The translations under genes were made by a program, and so were the position numbers. Source: Catonia carolina (taxonomy: Eukaryota > Arthropoda > Insecta > Hemiptera > Achilidae). From it: DNA of 64,000 bases. The notes under the pieces were generated by a model. The model was not told the DNA's origin and did not search any database. It worked only from the letters and a program-made list of their open reading frames with translations. The stretch is from the NCBI GenBank assembly GCA_035578175.1, contig JAQMRL010000004.1, forward strand, positions 76,559,401-76,623,400. Direction: 5' to 3'. Shown here piece by piece: positions 1-11,832 of this stretch. The number at the start of each line of letters is the position of its first letter. Position 1 is the first letter of the stretch.

Positions 1-117
1 TTAAGTTCAAGCCAAATATCCTTTGTTTCTTTTTGGTTCAACTATCAATACCCTGGTAAAGGTTTTGAGCAGTGTTGGGCAAACTTTTGTAATAGAAGGT
101 CTGAGGAAAATGAAAAC
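1..117. other. unassigned AT-rich sequence
   Basis: No coding or repeat signal is recognised here apart from its position next to the antisense LINE tail that follows. Confidence 0.4.
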
Positions 118-470
118 TATTTTTTTTGCGTCCTGGAGACTCCAGGAGGAGTACAGGACATGTCAGTTATAACACCTGAAATACATATAAGAATCACACA
201 ATGTATCACTACTATCAAGAAAGAAATTCTTGTACGCTACAAAAAGTTTCACCGATCAAGTTATTTTTCAGATTTTTTTTTTAAAGGAATACAAATTATC
301 ACAACATTTTAAAAATTGGGGTAATTTATTCAAGAATTTTCTCCCTGCATAAGTAGGTTTTTGTTCAATTTAGTGGATTGATTAGCCACATAATAATCAT
401 TTCTGTTTCTTGTGTTATGATTGTGAACATTGAAATTTTGCCTAACAAATTCTTAATTCTAAACAAATTG
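118..470 (-). mobile_element. 5'-truncated jockey-like LINE, 3' end
   Basis: Read on the minus strand, this ends with the family's 3' UTR signature (gacatgtcc, ctcctggagtctccagg, gcg) and a short A-tract, seen as T's at 121-128. Upstream it has a broken copy of the RT C-terminal tail around FEQKPTYAG and TYAGRE. The same 3' end occurs at 17190, 27004 and 47838. No open frame remains. Confidence 0.75.
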
Positions 471-582
471 GAGTAAAAGCATTTTACTTTATCCTGAAAA
501 ACAATTTGACAGCTAAAGAAAGAAGAATAAGACTGTTTGTTAGTTTACTGTATGCATAAACGCTTGCTCACAACAAAGAATA

Positions 583-1310
583 TTTTTTTTTTTTTTTTTA
601 ATTTACGCCCCAATTGGAGCACTCAAGTCACTCATGGACATGCGTTCCCTGAGGAGTTAGTTGTGGCACCACACTGTTGTTTTCTTCGTTCCCACATCAA
701 TTTCATATTCCTTGACCTGGTGGCTCTCAATCTCTCTGCTACAGCTGCATTCGGCTGTCTTCTCTCTCTGAAAGGCAGTTGGGTTATCCTCTTTTCCCTT
801 AGGATGGTCTTCTCTTCTCGTCTCTGGATCATTTCTTCATTTATATTCAAGTTCCTCATGTCTGACATGACTTCCTGTATCCATTTGTTTTGGATCTTAT
901 TCTTCATTTGGTAGTCAAGGAGCTGTTTAATGAGTCTTGAGTCAGGCAGTCTGCTAAGGTGGCCAAAGACAGCGACTCTCCTCTTCCTCATTGTGTCCAA
1001 TATCGGCTCATTTTCCTTATAAACTATATTGTTGGGGACTATCCACCATTTTCCTTGGACTTGATGCTTGAAATTGATGGCTGTTATTAATATTCTTCTG
1101 TCTATCTTTTGAAGTTTGTCCGTGGTTGATCGAGTGTTCAAGTTGAAAAGGGTCTCACAAGCATATGTAGCCTCTGGCTTGATTACAGAGTAATTCATCC
1201 GCAAAGAGTAATTATTATACAATGGTATTGGAATGGTGCGTATTGCTTGTGCGAGTGAGAGCATATGCATTCTCTCACTTCCACGGCTAGGGCACTTCAA
1301 TTCATCTGAA
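583..1310 (-). pseudogene. 5'-truncated LINE reverse transcriptase C-terminus
   Basis: A minus-strand frame of about 220 codons (1300 to 632) carries the distal RT landmarks of insect non-LTR elements: YACETLFNLN, LQKIDRRIL, and MRKRRVAVFGHLSRLPDSRL. It ends in a basic C-terminus and is followed by a poly-A tract (T's at 583-599). The catalytic FADD region is absent, so the copy is dead on arrival. The tail (cccaattggagc in + sense) resembles that of the LINE at 14527. Confidence 0.75.
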
Positions 1311-1468
1311 TATTATACCTTGACATTCTCATCTGAGTAGCCCTATTCTTGATTTTCAACATTAAAATTATGTATCTGTAGTAAACAAAGGAATGTTATA
1401 TATGCTGCTGCCAACGTATCGAAAAATTTATTCCATTCCATGCGGAAAGTGCAATGCTATTCCATTGT

Positions 1469-2376
1469 TAGTACAATGTGGCATATACAGAGTGATTCAA
1501 AACTATACTGCAATCTCTTGGGATCTCATTCTATAGCTAAAAATAAGAAAAAAGTTCATATAAATATATGCCTGAAAACGCTTAGTTAGCGAGTTACGGC
1601 TAGCGAGAAATTTCACCTAGAACTCTGTACCCTCAGTGAAGTAAGGTCGTATAAAAATGTATAAGGTAGTTACAAACATACAAATATGATTGTTTCTTGT
1701 GTTTTTTAACCTGAAAAAGTGAATAAAATTGGTTGCAGAACTGTAAATGCAATACTTTCAGAGATATCTTACATAAAACACAAGAATTGGTGCCAAGAAA
1801 TAACACATTTTTGTGTTTAATGTTAGATTACTTCCATAAATGGTAAATAAAGGTGTATTTTTTCTTAAATAAATTTGTAGAAAATTTAATTCTGAAAAGA
1901 TTCATGTGAATTACTCAGGTAAAAAATCAAAAATAAATATTGAAATTTTGCTTTATTTAAAATCAAAACAGACGCACATTCTTAACTGCTTAAAATATTG
2001 ACTAATATAGGTTAATATTTGAACTAAATAAATAAATATTTGAACTAAGACTAAATATTTGTTAATATTTTATGCAGTTAAGAATGTGCGTTTTATGTGC
2101 GTCTGTTTTGACCAATTTTATTCAATTTTTCAGATTAAAAAACATAAGAAACAATCGTATTTGTATGTTTGTAACTACCTTAAACATTTTTATATTGCCT
2201 TACTTCACCGAGGGTTCAGAGTTCTAGGTGAAATTTCTCGCTAGCCGTAACTCGCTAACTAAGCGTTTTCAGGCATATGTTTATATGAACTTTTTTTCTT
2301 ATTTTTAGCTATAGAATGAGATCCCAAGAGATTGCCGTATAGTTTTGAATCACCCTGTATATGCCACATTGTACTA
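1469..2376. mobile_element. fold-back element, family FB-1 (long terminal inverted repeats)
   Basis: The left arm (tacagagtgattcaaaacta, then gcaatctcttgggatctc) returns as its reverse complement at the right end. Arms exceed 300 bp, and the right arm lacks an inner segment present in the left. The ends (rGTGATTCAAAA) resemble those of the DUF4817-type element at 15521. A second copy is at 60115-61100. Here the inverted identity runs about 20 bp past the element ends. No transposase is encoded. Confidence 0.85.
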
Positions 2377-3421
2377 GCCAATTATGGCAATTACCAAAAC
2401 AGACATAAAAATGATAATTAATTAATTATAAAAGAAATAATTTTACAGCAGTCAGCAAATTTGTTTTTTATTTTCGTTTTAAATTTAACAAAAAATTTTA
2501 AAACTTTAGTAAGTAGTATCTTTACCAATGTATAATAGATAACAAAGGTTGTGATTTGACTAATAAGTAGATACAGTTAAGTATTATATATTTTAATTTA
2601 TTTCTCTTTCTCGCTTTCTCTCTCTCTTATGGAGGACATAATATTTTTTATGCCATAATAACTTTTTATGGGACCAATATTTCGTAAGAAAGTATTGGAT
2701 ATTGTTCTACAAATTGATGACGTGTATTTTGTTGGCTCAGTCATTATTATACGTTGTTAAAAAAATGAAGTTATTAATTCAGTTACCATCCAGGAAGTGG
2801 GAATTTAATCTTTTCATATTTATCTAATTATTAGTTGTTCATGATCCACACGGAAATTTTAGCCTTGTCCTCACAATGGCGAATTTACATATTTTGGGGC
2901 CGTCACAATGTGTTTTTAAGGGACCCCGTTGCCTGCCATTAAACTATTATAAGAATCGTTAGGGATAAATTTGAATTAATAACAATAATGTAGTGTTTAT
3001 TAAGGGGAGCACTATACCTCGAAAATCTAAAAAAATCGATTTTTCTCATTTTGGCGCCCCTCAAAATTGTGACATGGTAAATTTGCCACAGTGTCATCAT
3101 TAGTGCCATAAAACAGACCAGTCATAGAAATTTTAAAACTCTTGTTAAATTTTCAACAAAAAAAATTCTACAGTTTTTGATGCTCAAAAACCTTAGATTT
3201 TATCTTTTATGATGAGTTGTCATACCAGTTCAGATGCTTCATTATCACCATCATTGTCTTCCTCTCCACCTCTCTCTATCCCTGAACCGTGTCTCTTTCA
3301 TTGCTCTCTTGGTATTATCACATTTTTTCCAAGTTTATCCATAACTAAACCCTTCCTCTTCATTATTAGTCTTTTTTTACTTCATATCTAAGTAAAGTAT
3401 CCTTTAGGCAATCTACTTTTC
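2377..3421. other. noncoding stretch with a solitary TTAA element end
   Basis: No gene is seen. A TC-rich microsatellite lies near 2603-2628. At 3000 TTAAGGGGAGCAC resembles the left ends of the TTAA elements at 8360 and 9125, but no matching right end is found. The Ser-rich open frame at 3209-3391 has no recognisable homology. Confidence 0.35.
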
Positions 3422-3423
3422 TA

Positions 3424-4172
3424 CGAAGGTTATCCAGAAAATAACCTCCGTTTTGAAATAAAAATTAAACGAGTGAAGATACAAAAACTTTATTATATAT
3501 ATATATATAAAACTACAGTTTTTCTCTATTTTTCGACATAGTTGCCAAACAGATTCAAGCACTTGTCGTACCTTGGAACAGTCTTTGAAATACTCTCTGC
3601 ATAAAAATCTGCCGCCTGTGAATGTAGCTAACCATTCACGGCATTTTGAAGCTCTTCGTCATTGGCGAACCGCTGAGATGCAAGCTTCATGTTCGGGAAC
3701 AGGTGAAAGTCACTAGGAGCCAAGTCCGGGCTGTATGGGGGATGATCGAAAACGTCCCATTTAAACTTGGCCAATAGTTCATTTGTTTTCTCACCCTCAT
3801 ACAGCTCGAAGAACAAATGAACTATTGGCCAAGTTTAAATGGGACGTTTTCGATCATCCCCCATACAGCCCGGACTTGGCTCATTGTGACTTTCACCTGT
3901 TCCCGAACATGAAGCTTGCATCTCAGCGGTTCGCCAATGACGAAGAGCTTCAAAACGCCGTGAATGGTTGGCTACATTCACAGGCGGCAGATTTTTATGC
4001 AGAGAGTATTTCAAAGAATGTTCCAAGGTATGACAACTGCTTGAATCTGTTTGGCGACTATGTCGAAAAATAGAGAAAAACTGTAGTTTTAATATGTAAA
4101 TAATAAAGTTTTTGTATCTTCACTCGTTTACTTTTTATTTCAAAACGGAGGTTATTTTCTGGATAACCCTCG
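3424..4172. mobile_element. fold-back mariner derivative (two inverted transposase C-termini)
   Basis: Two arms of about 363 bp (3424-3786 and 3811-4172) are nearly perfect reverse complements around a 24-bp spacer, flanked by TA on both sides. Each arm, read toward its outer end, encodes the same mariner transposase C-terminal third: TNELLAKFKWDVFDHPPYSP, then DFHLFPNMKLASQRF and the terminal GDYVEK. The N-terminal HTH domain and the first two catalytic Asp are missing. An AT microsatellite lies in the left arm (3494-3510). Transcripts would fold into a long hairpin. Confidence 0.9.
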
Positions 4173-4499
4173 TATATATTCTTCTGACATAAAACCATTA
4201 TAGCTCTGTTCTGACCAATTCTCTTTGCCAGATGTTCCTTTTTTTTTTTTTTTTTTTTTAATTAATGTTATCAATTTGTAGAACATCGTCAAGATTTTAA
4301 AGTGTTCATTTTCAATCGTAATATTACATTTTATGTGATAATTTATTTACATTACTATTAAACATGTTATTGAATATTTTTATCGTAGAATTATTTTTTG
4401 TAATTTTTTTTTACAAACAGTTTTAACAAATTTTAATTATGAAAAATAAGTTTTTTAAGTACTTTTCTGATGTTTACAATGTAAATTTATTATAAAGTA

Positions 4500-4665
4500 A
4501 TTTAGTTTATGTAAATAGATTCAACATCATTAACAAGAGTACGTTGGATTTTGGTACTGTGGGTTTAAACATGTGATAATTTTTCAGTCTTTAGCCAGGA
4601 ATCGAAACATGGAATTCTGTTTTGTAGTGTAATCATGCTAACCACTAGGCCACGGAGGAGGCCTT
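4500..4665 (-). mobile_element. tRNA-derived SINE (group 3), decayed
   Basis: On the minus strand the head reads like a tRNA with a GGCCTAGTGGTTAGC A box and a degraded B box (gtttcgattcctggct). The same head occurs at 53690-53836. The body is AT-rich with no open frame. Confidence 0.6.
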
Positions 4666-4874
4666 GGGATGTTTATTACAATTGTAAAATATTTCTTACA
4701 AAATTTTAATTATTAATGATAAATCATGAACATTGTTTTAATTTTAATTTTAACTCGTATTTGTTATTGGAAAATATATACTGTCTCCATCATCCAATCT
4801 TATCTCTGCTTTTCTGTACTTTTGAATTGAAATCAATATCAATTTTAGCAGAGATTTCTAGGGGAGTTTATTTA

Positions 4875-5772
4875 CGAGATGTGGTTATTAAATAACGAGA
4901 CTGATGTAAAAAATTTAATTTTAATTTTATACATAATCACTTATTGTCACCTTCGCTATCCCTACAACGCTCCATGCGAATTTTCCATTGTTGGAAATAG
5001 TGCTGGAAGTCATCTTCTGTCAGCTCCTTCAGGACACTTGCCGCTTTTTCTTTTACAGCTTTCACAGACTCAAATCTTGTCCCTTTTAATGCAGATTTCA
5101 CCTTAGGGAACATGTAGAAGTCACATGGTGCAAGATCTGGTGAATAAGATGGATGTTCTAACACTGAGATGCTGTTCTTGGCTAGTAACCTCTTGACAGA
5201 TAACGCAGAATGAGCTGGTGCATTGTCTTGGTGGAGAACCCATGATTTGTCCTTTCACATTTCGGGGTGTTTTTCCTTACTCTTTGACGTAGTTTAGAAA
5301 GTACCTCAAGGTAGTAATATTGATTAATTGTTTAACCTTCAGGAACCCAGTGAAGGAACACAATCCCATGGATAAAAAAAAAACAATAATTGCTTTAAAT
5401 TTTGACTTGCTCATTCGAGCTTTTTTGGCTCTCGGTGAAGTTCGGCTCTTCCAGTGCATGGATTGGCACTTCGTTTCCAGATCATAAGTAAAAAACCACG
5501 TTTCATCACATGTTATTATCTTCTACCTGTTCCCTAAGGTGAAACTTGCATTAAAAGGGAAAGATTTGAGTCTGTGGAAGCTGTAAAATAGAAAGCGGCA
5601 CGTGTCCTGAAGGAGCTGACAGAAGATGACTAACAGCACTGTTAACATTGGAAATTCGCATGGAGCGTTGTAGGGATAGAGGAGTGTATATTGAAGGTGA
5701 CAATAAGTGATTATGTATAAAATTAAAATAAAATTTTTTACGTCAATCTCATTATTTAATAGCCACACCTCG
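4875..5772. mobile_element. fold-back mariner derivative, family MFB (copy 1)
   Basis: The ends read acgagatgtggttatt and aatagccacacctcg and sit between TA dinucleotides. The left part encodes a mariner-type transposase on the minus strand: SYSPDLAPCDFYMFPKVKSA, then GTRFESVKAVKEKAASVLKE and MERCRD, with the middle domain SKSKFKAIIVFF near 5390. The right end repeats the C-terminal coding part on the opposite strand. It is an internally rearranged, inactive element. Copies with the same chimeric layout are at 27896 and 52787. Confidence 0.85.
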
Positions 5773-5899
5773 TATGTCTGGATGTCAGCTGATTCAACTG
5801 ATGTTACTTAACAATTAATTGAAACTATTTAACAGCTGATTGGCTAGGCTGGCCTGAAAGCCATTTTAAATTTTAATTAAAAAACTTTTCTTTTTGATC

Positions 5900-6205
5900 C
5901 CTAATGTGTGTACGTTGCAATTTGTTCAATTTAAGAACAATATACAACCCCATGATCCAATACGATGAGGTTGATATGTATGAAGTGTAAATGAGTTATA
6001 GTCTTGTACAGACTCAGGCTTGACATTCATGAGAGAGTATGGTTAATTGAATCCCAACCATCAAAGTACAACCACGTACTTACACTTAGTATTCAAATCC
6101 GTATGAAAGTAATTACCTGTACTAGGATTTGAACCAGGAACCTTCGTCTCCAAAAATCAGCTGAGTCGCAGCGACAATTTTACCTCTAGACCAACCCTGT
6201 GGGTT
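5900..6205 (-). mobile_element. tRNA-derived SINE (group 2)
   Basis: In minus sense it starts with the tRNA-like head (A box TGGTCTAGAGGTAAA, B box GGTTCAAATCC) and ends near the tail sequence attgcaacgtacacac. This is the full-length form of the family seen at 21528, 23398, 23945, 26826, 33600 and 37190. Confidence 0.8.
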
Positions 6206-6876
6206 AATTAAAAAACTAAAGTTAAATTGTATTTACAATTTAAGATGTTAAAAAAGGATAAAATAATTACAACTAAATCAAAACTTGTAATAAATTCAAC
6301 ACAGAAAAGTACTTGTATATTATTTTTAATTTGATTTTCAATTATTTTTCAGATATTTAAAAAAAATTAATTTGTCCAACCTAAAAAATAATTTCCTGTG
6401 TTCCTATTTATATACATTCTTAATTAAAACCTTTTTGATTTTAACACATTATAATTCTAAGAAATAAAATACTAAGTGTTTTCAATAAGTATCAGATATT
6501 AAGTTTAAGATAAATAAATTTATTTCTTCTTTAATGTCAGTCATATCCTTAGTGGACATTGGTGATCATCGTAGTTTATCAAAATTCATTAAAAATTTAT
6601 TTACTTAATAGTTTTTATAAGCTGTATCCTTCGAAGTAACTACTTCTTTTTAGGTTGTACTTACTTTCATAGGCTTACCACTTTTAAAAAGAATATTTTT
6701 GTTAGTTTTTGTTTTACGACATACTGCTGACTTTTTGCCCATTCAAAATTATTGGAATTTAATAGAAAACAAATAAAAGTTAAAAATATCGACTTTTATT
6801 AAGAACAAACAGTTTATTGCTCGATCTTTACTTGTACAAAATATTCCAATTTATTTTTTTAATAGTGCCTGTAACT
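6206..6876. other. AT-rich noncoding stretch
   Basis: I see no coding potential, no recognised repeat and no structural RNA in this interval. Confidence 0.4.
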
Positions 6877-6880
6877 TTAA

Positions 6881-8188
6881 CACGTTCAGCATGGCGGCTA
6901 GAATCACAGGTGCTTCGCTATGCCGACCTACCATTACAGTAAAAATATACCATGCCACCTCAAGGCGGCATCAGGCCACGGAAACAATCTTACTTATTTG
7001 CTCATCTACTCACCGGCTCAATATAGTACGGTATTATACACGTTTGTTGTTTCTACAAAATGTATATTTAAAATTAACTTTTTAATTATTAGAAAAATTT
7101 TAAATGTAAATATTAAAATTTGATTATGTAAAATTGAATATGTAACAATTTTTTATATATCCCAGAATGAAAACAAATATATTTACATGTTTACAATATA
7201 ACTATTAACAATTTTTAGTGAGACCATGGCAATATGGAAAAATTAGTAATAAAAGTACTTTTATTTGTACAAAATTATTTTATGACTGTAAATATAATAG
7301 CTGCCCATAACAGACAGGTGGAGTGTCAAATTATTTACACTCAATCTGTTTGTTGCAGGGCTAAAATAAATAGTTCTGTTTCTTATCACATGGTCAGCCA
7401 ATTAAATGACTGAATCGTTTAAGAACAGAAGAGGTAGAGGTGTAAAAGACACTAGTCAGAGTTATCTTCTCTGAAAGTAATGAATTTCACTATACAGCCA
7501 GACCCTGTGGTGAATGAAGTGAAGGTGTCATTTGCAGAGTGGAAAATATGTGCTTTTCAGAGGGCCCGGCATGCTGTTAAGCGTACTTTTCCACTCAGTG
7601 AGGAAGGCAATGGTAAACCACCTCACTCCTCGTTTTACTTAGTAAAACCTCTACAGGTTCAAACCAGCCTTTCGGCTGTTGACCTAAACAACACAAAATA
7701 TAATAGTACCGTATATTATACAAAGTATAGTAGGCCTACAAAGGAAACACAGTGCTTAGAAATCACGAGTTCAGAAAGTAACAGAAATTCCTTTTGAGTA
7801 ATAATTAAACTATTTTTACCTAAAAATGTACCTATTATTCTTACCTTTTATTTGTAAAAAGAAGTCACTAGGAACGAAGAAATTCGTAGAATAAATGATA
7901 TAATTAAATAAAACAATAAAATTACACGATACTAGGATGTCCGAATAGACCACACTTTTAAAATTTGTTCAAAAATTCTCAGCAGTTGGTAACGAAAGAC
8001 AATTTTCACAGTGGCGCTCGTAGAATAGATCTGAACCCCTGAACAACCTTTACTAACACGGCCAGTACACCGGCGATTTAACAAAAGCTATAGAAATGTG
8101 GTATTGTATATGCCGCCTTAAGGTGGCATTAGTCTCTGGAATGAACCTCGATTTGCCGCCTTATAAGGCGGCATCCGTCCTGAACGTG
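6881..8188. mobile_element. piggyBac-like non-autonomous element (TTAA target)
   Basis: TTAA at 6877-6880 and 8189-8192 flanks inverted ends CACGTTCAG... and ...CTGAACGTG. Sub-terminal GC-rich palindromes built on GCCGCCTTAAGGTGGCAT-type words are repeated near both ends and contrast with the AT-rich interior. A ~395-bp retroposon is inserted at 7301-7695. No transposase frame is visible. The assignment to piggyBac rests on the TTAA target and the end layout. Confidence 0.75.
7301..7695 (+). mobile_element. ~390-bp retroposon RC-1 with 11-bp target duplication
   Basis: The unit from CTGCCCATAACAG to CTAAACAACACA is bracketed by AAATATAATAG at 7290-7300 and 7696-7706. Other copies are at 21661, 23187, 42717 and 51092. 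The CAA-rich 3' end and variable-site 11-bp duplications indicate target-primed retroposition. The element contains GGTTCAAACC, which fits a pol III B box but lies near its 3' end. An internal open frame (7480-7797) has no known match and is not conserved in length. Confidence 0.85.
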
Positions 8189-8363
8189 TTAATGCTCGTA
8201 TCCAAACGATGAAGTTTCTTGAATTAGCAAACTTTTTCCATCCAAGACAATTTCAACATCCATCTACAACACATCTCAAGCTTCTCAAGTCATTTCATAT
8301 CATCACTGTTCAAAATCCAAAACTCAATTATCATCCAACAGAATCAAAGACACATAGCATTAA

Positions 8364-9124
8364 GGGGAGCAGACTGATTTTAATAAAAAATATTGATTTT
8401 TCAATTTTACTATAAATATTGATCGATCGTTTTCCCTTATTTAAATTGATATATATAACACGACATATTTTGTTGCTTTTTCTGTTGAGAAAAATTATTT
8501 TTTTACATTGATGGGGTACGTAGTGTTTATTTCGATATTTTTTCACGTTTTTCATTCTTGTAAATTGAGATTAATATAATCATGTTACTGCTCTAACATT
8601 ACGGAGATCGCGTTTACATAAAAACGATAATTTCTAGAACGCGTATGAATCAGCCGTAGAGGAAATATTGGTGTGTTTTTGTTTGGAAGTTAATTCCAAT
8701 TGGCAATAGGTGTTTCTGTTATAGTATTATGCTTTTTCTATATCCGCATTTTCCGCGTATTGTATTTTTTGACTTTAGGTACACATATTTTAGGAACCAT
8801 CCCACCTAGGAGTGTGAAATTTCACACACTACATTTTAATACTAAGGTGTGTATTTACTCCAGAGGTATTTTAAAAATTTTGGAGTTTTTATTTTTTGAG
8901 TGTGTTTTTCATAAAAAAAATGTGGGCACATTTGAACATTTTTTGAGAATAAAATACATTTTTAAATTGGATGAAGATAAATGAAAAAGCTCTGGTAAAA
9001 ATTTGTAAAACGGTACTGTAGAAAGGTGTGCCAAAGCTCAGCTTTGTAGCTTTAACGGTTTCTACAAAAAATTTACCTAAGTTAGTATTGCAGGTATAGG
9101 GGTAATGAAAATGGTCTGCTCCCC
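8364..9124. mobile_element. TTAA-flanked MITE, GGGGAGCAGAC ends
   Basis: TTAA (8360-8363) is followed by GGGGAGCAGACTGATTT, and the right end is the reverse complement GTCTGCTCCCC before TTAA (9125-9128). It is a short non-autonomous element with piggyBac-type target choice. It shares its right TTAA with the next element. Confidence 0.75.
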
Positions 9125-9128
9125 TTAA

Positions 9129-10463
9129 GGGGAGTGTGGATTTCTATCTTAAGCAATGTTAATGTTTGTATCTTTTTCTCAGCAACCACTACAGCTAGAG
9201 CTACAATTTTTTTTTTTTTTTTTTTTGTATGAAAGTCCACTCTTTGGTACATAATTAGAATGTGTAGTATTTAGTTCTAGAAAGAATTTTAATTTTCACA
9301 GTGTTTTTAAAAAGAGACCATTTTTTTCATCAAAAAATTACAGAAAAAACTTTTTTTCTCCCATAATTTTCCATATTTTTAAAAACTGCCCATACAATAG
9401 AACTGGACGATTAACTTACTCCATAAAATTTTCAGTCTTGTACCTTTTGTGGAAGCTGAGAAAAAGATACATAAAGTTCTAAAAATGACGTTTTGAGATA
9501 TTCGTGTTTAAAGTTTGAGAAACAAAAACACGAGTGTAAACAAAGACAGACCACAAAAAAAAATAGTGCAAGTTATAACCTTTTAGGTTATACTGCTAAC
9601 CTATGAATAAATAAAAGAGAGAGATGTATTCCTCTTATTTGTCCATGCCCCTCCTACTTGTATGACTCACTCCCCCCAGTTGGTAGTTGTCCCCATGTTC
9701 CTATGCATAATCACTCCACTACGGTGAAAAGAGCCGCCATTTTAAATTAATAAACACTCAGAAGATAAAAAGGCCGGTGATTATGCCAAACTCTCCCTTT
9801 TCGTCTCCCCTGAAATCATACACTAACCCCTACCTTAAATTATACCTTTAGTCCACGTTCAGTAAAATGCATGCCTTCCCCTCACCAAGATAATAGGCCT
9901 CCCACAAAACTGAAAAAAGGCCACTGAAAAATAAAATAAAATAAAAGAGCCGCTCTTAAACCCACTTGTCCCTTAATTTAAATTTTCCACAAATAACTTC
10001 TAAAAATAAATTACCTCCTTTCAAGTCCCAGTTCCAATGTCCCACGAACCAGAATCCTATTTCCTATTTAAACTATAAAATTCCCCCTAAATTTCTTGAG
10101 GTTGCAATTATTCTGTTATATTGTTCCCCGAGCGACCAGGTGTTCCTTAACACGATGTCGCCATCATAGGGCTTCTTAGCCCTCTCAACCAGGATTCAGG
10201 ATTCAGAGACGGCAATGTGAAAATATATAGTGTAATAAATCCCAGTAAAATATTAATCAAAAAGGAAAAATATTTTGTAAAATTTCGTGACAGATGGTAA
10301 AATCAGCTTAAACATACAATCACAGAAAAATTAATAAAATATTTTCTAGTTGGCATAGCAACATGATTCGAATGCCATTTTAAAACGCATATTTCAAACT
10401 ATATTTTTACCGAGAAAATAAAAAAAATCAATAATATTTTTATTTTTTCATTCCACACTCCCC
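9129..10463. mobile_element. TTAA-flanked MITE, GGGGAGTGTGGA ends
   Basis: TTAA (9125-9128) and GGGGAGTGTGGA at the left match TCCACACTCCCC and TTAA (10464-10467) at the right. The interior is noncoding with C-rich stretches near 9640-10150. The ends are related to, but distinct from, the adjacent element's, so these are two subfamilies inserted back to back. Confidence 0.75.
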
Positions 10464-10467
10464 TTAA

Positions 10468-11115
10468 AGTAATGAACTCTTAAATAAATATTGAGGTTTC
10501 TGGAACAAAAGACAATGTCCATTTTTCTGAATATTGTACAGGCATGTATGGTAAACTCATACATTACCAAGTTAACATTGCCATAAATCTGACACAACAA
10601 GAAAAAATTGATACTTTTTGAAAATTCCTTGTATACTTAATAATTATTTAAACTGTATTTATGATTTTATTGTATATATAAATTATAAATAAATAAATAA
10701 ATGAAGAAGCCATGTTGAAATATCAAAATACATAATAATATATATCACCTCAATATAGTGTACAGAATTACTAGCGATAATAAATAAATAAATACATTTT
10801 ATTATTAGTAATAAATAAATAAATTAGTATTATTAAATAAATAAATAATTAATTACATTATAAATATAAAATACATCTGTAGATAATGAAAGAAATTTCA
10901 TACCAAATTTTCAGTGCCAGTATTTATTGACAAATAATTTTTTAGATAATAATATAAAATTATTATTATTTGTAAAAAAAACCTATCATAATATTTGTTA
11001 ATATATTTATGTTTATTGTTAGATTATAGTAATATAATAGTTTGTAGATTTGTGTGAAAATAATTTGTAAATTTATGAGTGTGAACTTAAATTTTATTAT
11101 TCGGAAATTTATTAA
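10468..11115. repeat. AT-rich low-complexity tract with AAAT repeats
   Basis: Imperfect AAAT/TAAA arrays at 10684-10705 and 10780-10850 are set in very AT-rich sequence. No coding signal is seen. Confidence 0.6.
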
Positions 11116-11116
11116 G

Positions 11117-11832
11117 TACTAGCATGCCCTGTCGCAGCTTTGCTCGCGAAAAATAGTGTAATCACTTTTTTTTAAATATGTTGCAGAAAATAGCAAAAAA
11201 AAAATAGGTGAGATTCTCGTAGTTCCTCCGTTTCAGCAGTTCTTGCTTTTTGAAGTTTTTTTTGCTTTTGAAAATTTTCTTCCTAGTGATGTTTTTTTTT
11301 TATGGCATTATTGAAAATGGAAAAAACAAACAAAAAAAAAGTCAAAACCAAAAACTTAAATCTACATTGAATAAAATAAAAGTCAAAATAAAATATCAAA
11401 GCAATTGATCACTCGCCAATTAAAAGAAAATTAAAACAAATTAAAGAAACACAGAACTTTACTTTTATAAAATACTTAACGATACAAAATCATATCTACA
11501 TAATAAAATACAATAAAATTATCATGTGATGTTGTCACCACGTCGCTATTTGCTAAATCATATGACTTTATTTATGACAAATCTTGTATTTCAAATCACA
11601 TCAGCTGGTTTAAAAGCAGCAGATTATCTAACCTCATAAAAGCCTTAATGTAGTAGGCAAACATTATTTTCAACCCTTTAGGGCTAACTTTTTAAGGGTT
11701 TCAATAGCCTAAAACCTTCACCGGCATCATAGTTACAACATAAAAAAACTGTATGAAAATTGGTTCAGTAATTTAGGAGATAAAGGGGAACATACACACA
11801 CACACACATACATCTAATTTTATATATATAGA
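11117..11832 (+). repeat. dispersed noncoding retroelement remnant
   Basis: It begins actagcatgccctgtcgcag and ttgctcgcg, and ends ttggttcagtaatttaggag, then a CA microsatellite and tatatatatagat. This head and tail layout is common among arthropod RTE-linked short retroelements and related dispersed repeats. The class is inferred from this resemblance; no coding part remains. Confidence 0.4.

Noticed and set aside
7480..7797. 105-codon frame MNFTIQPDPVVNEVKVSF
   Set aside because: It lies in retroposon RC-1; related copies break the frame (21838-22104), so no coding function is supported.
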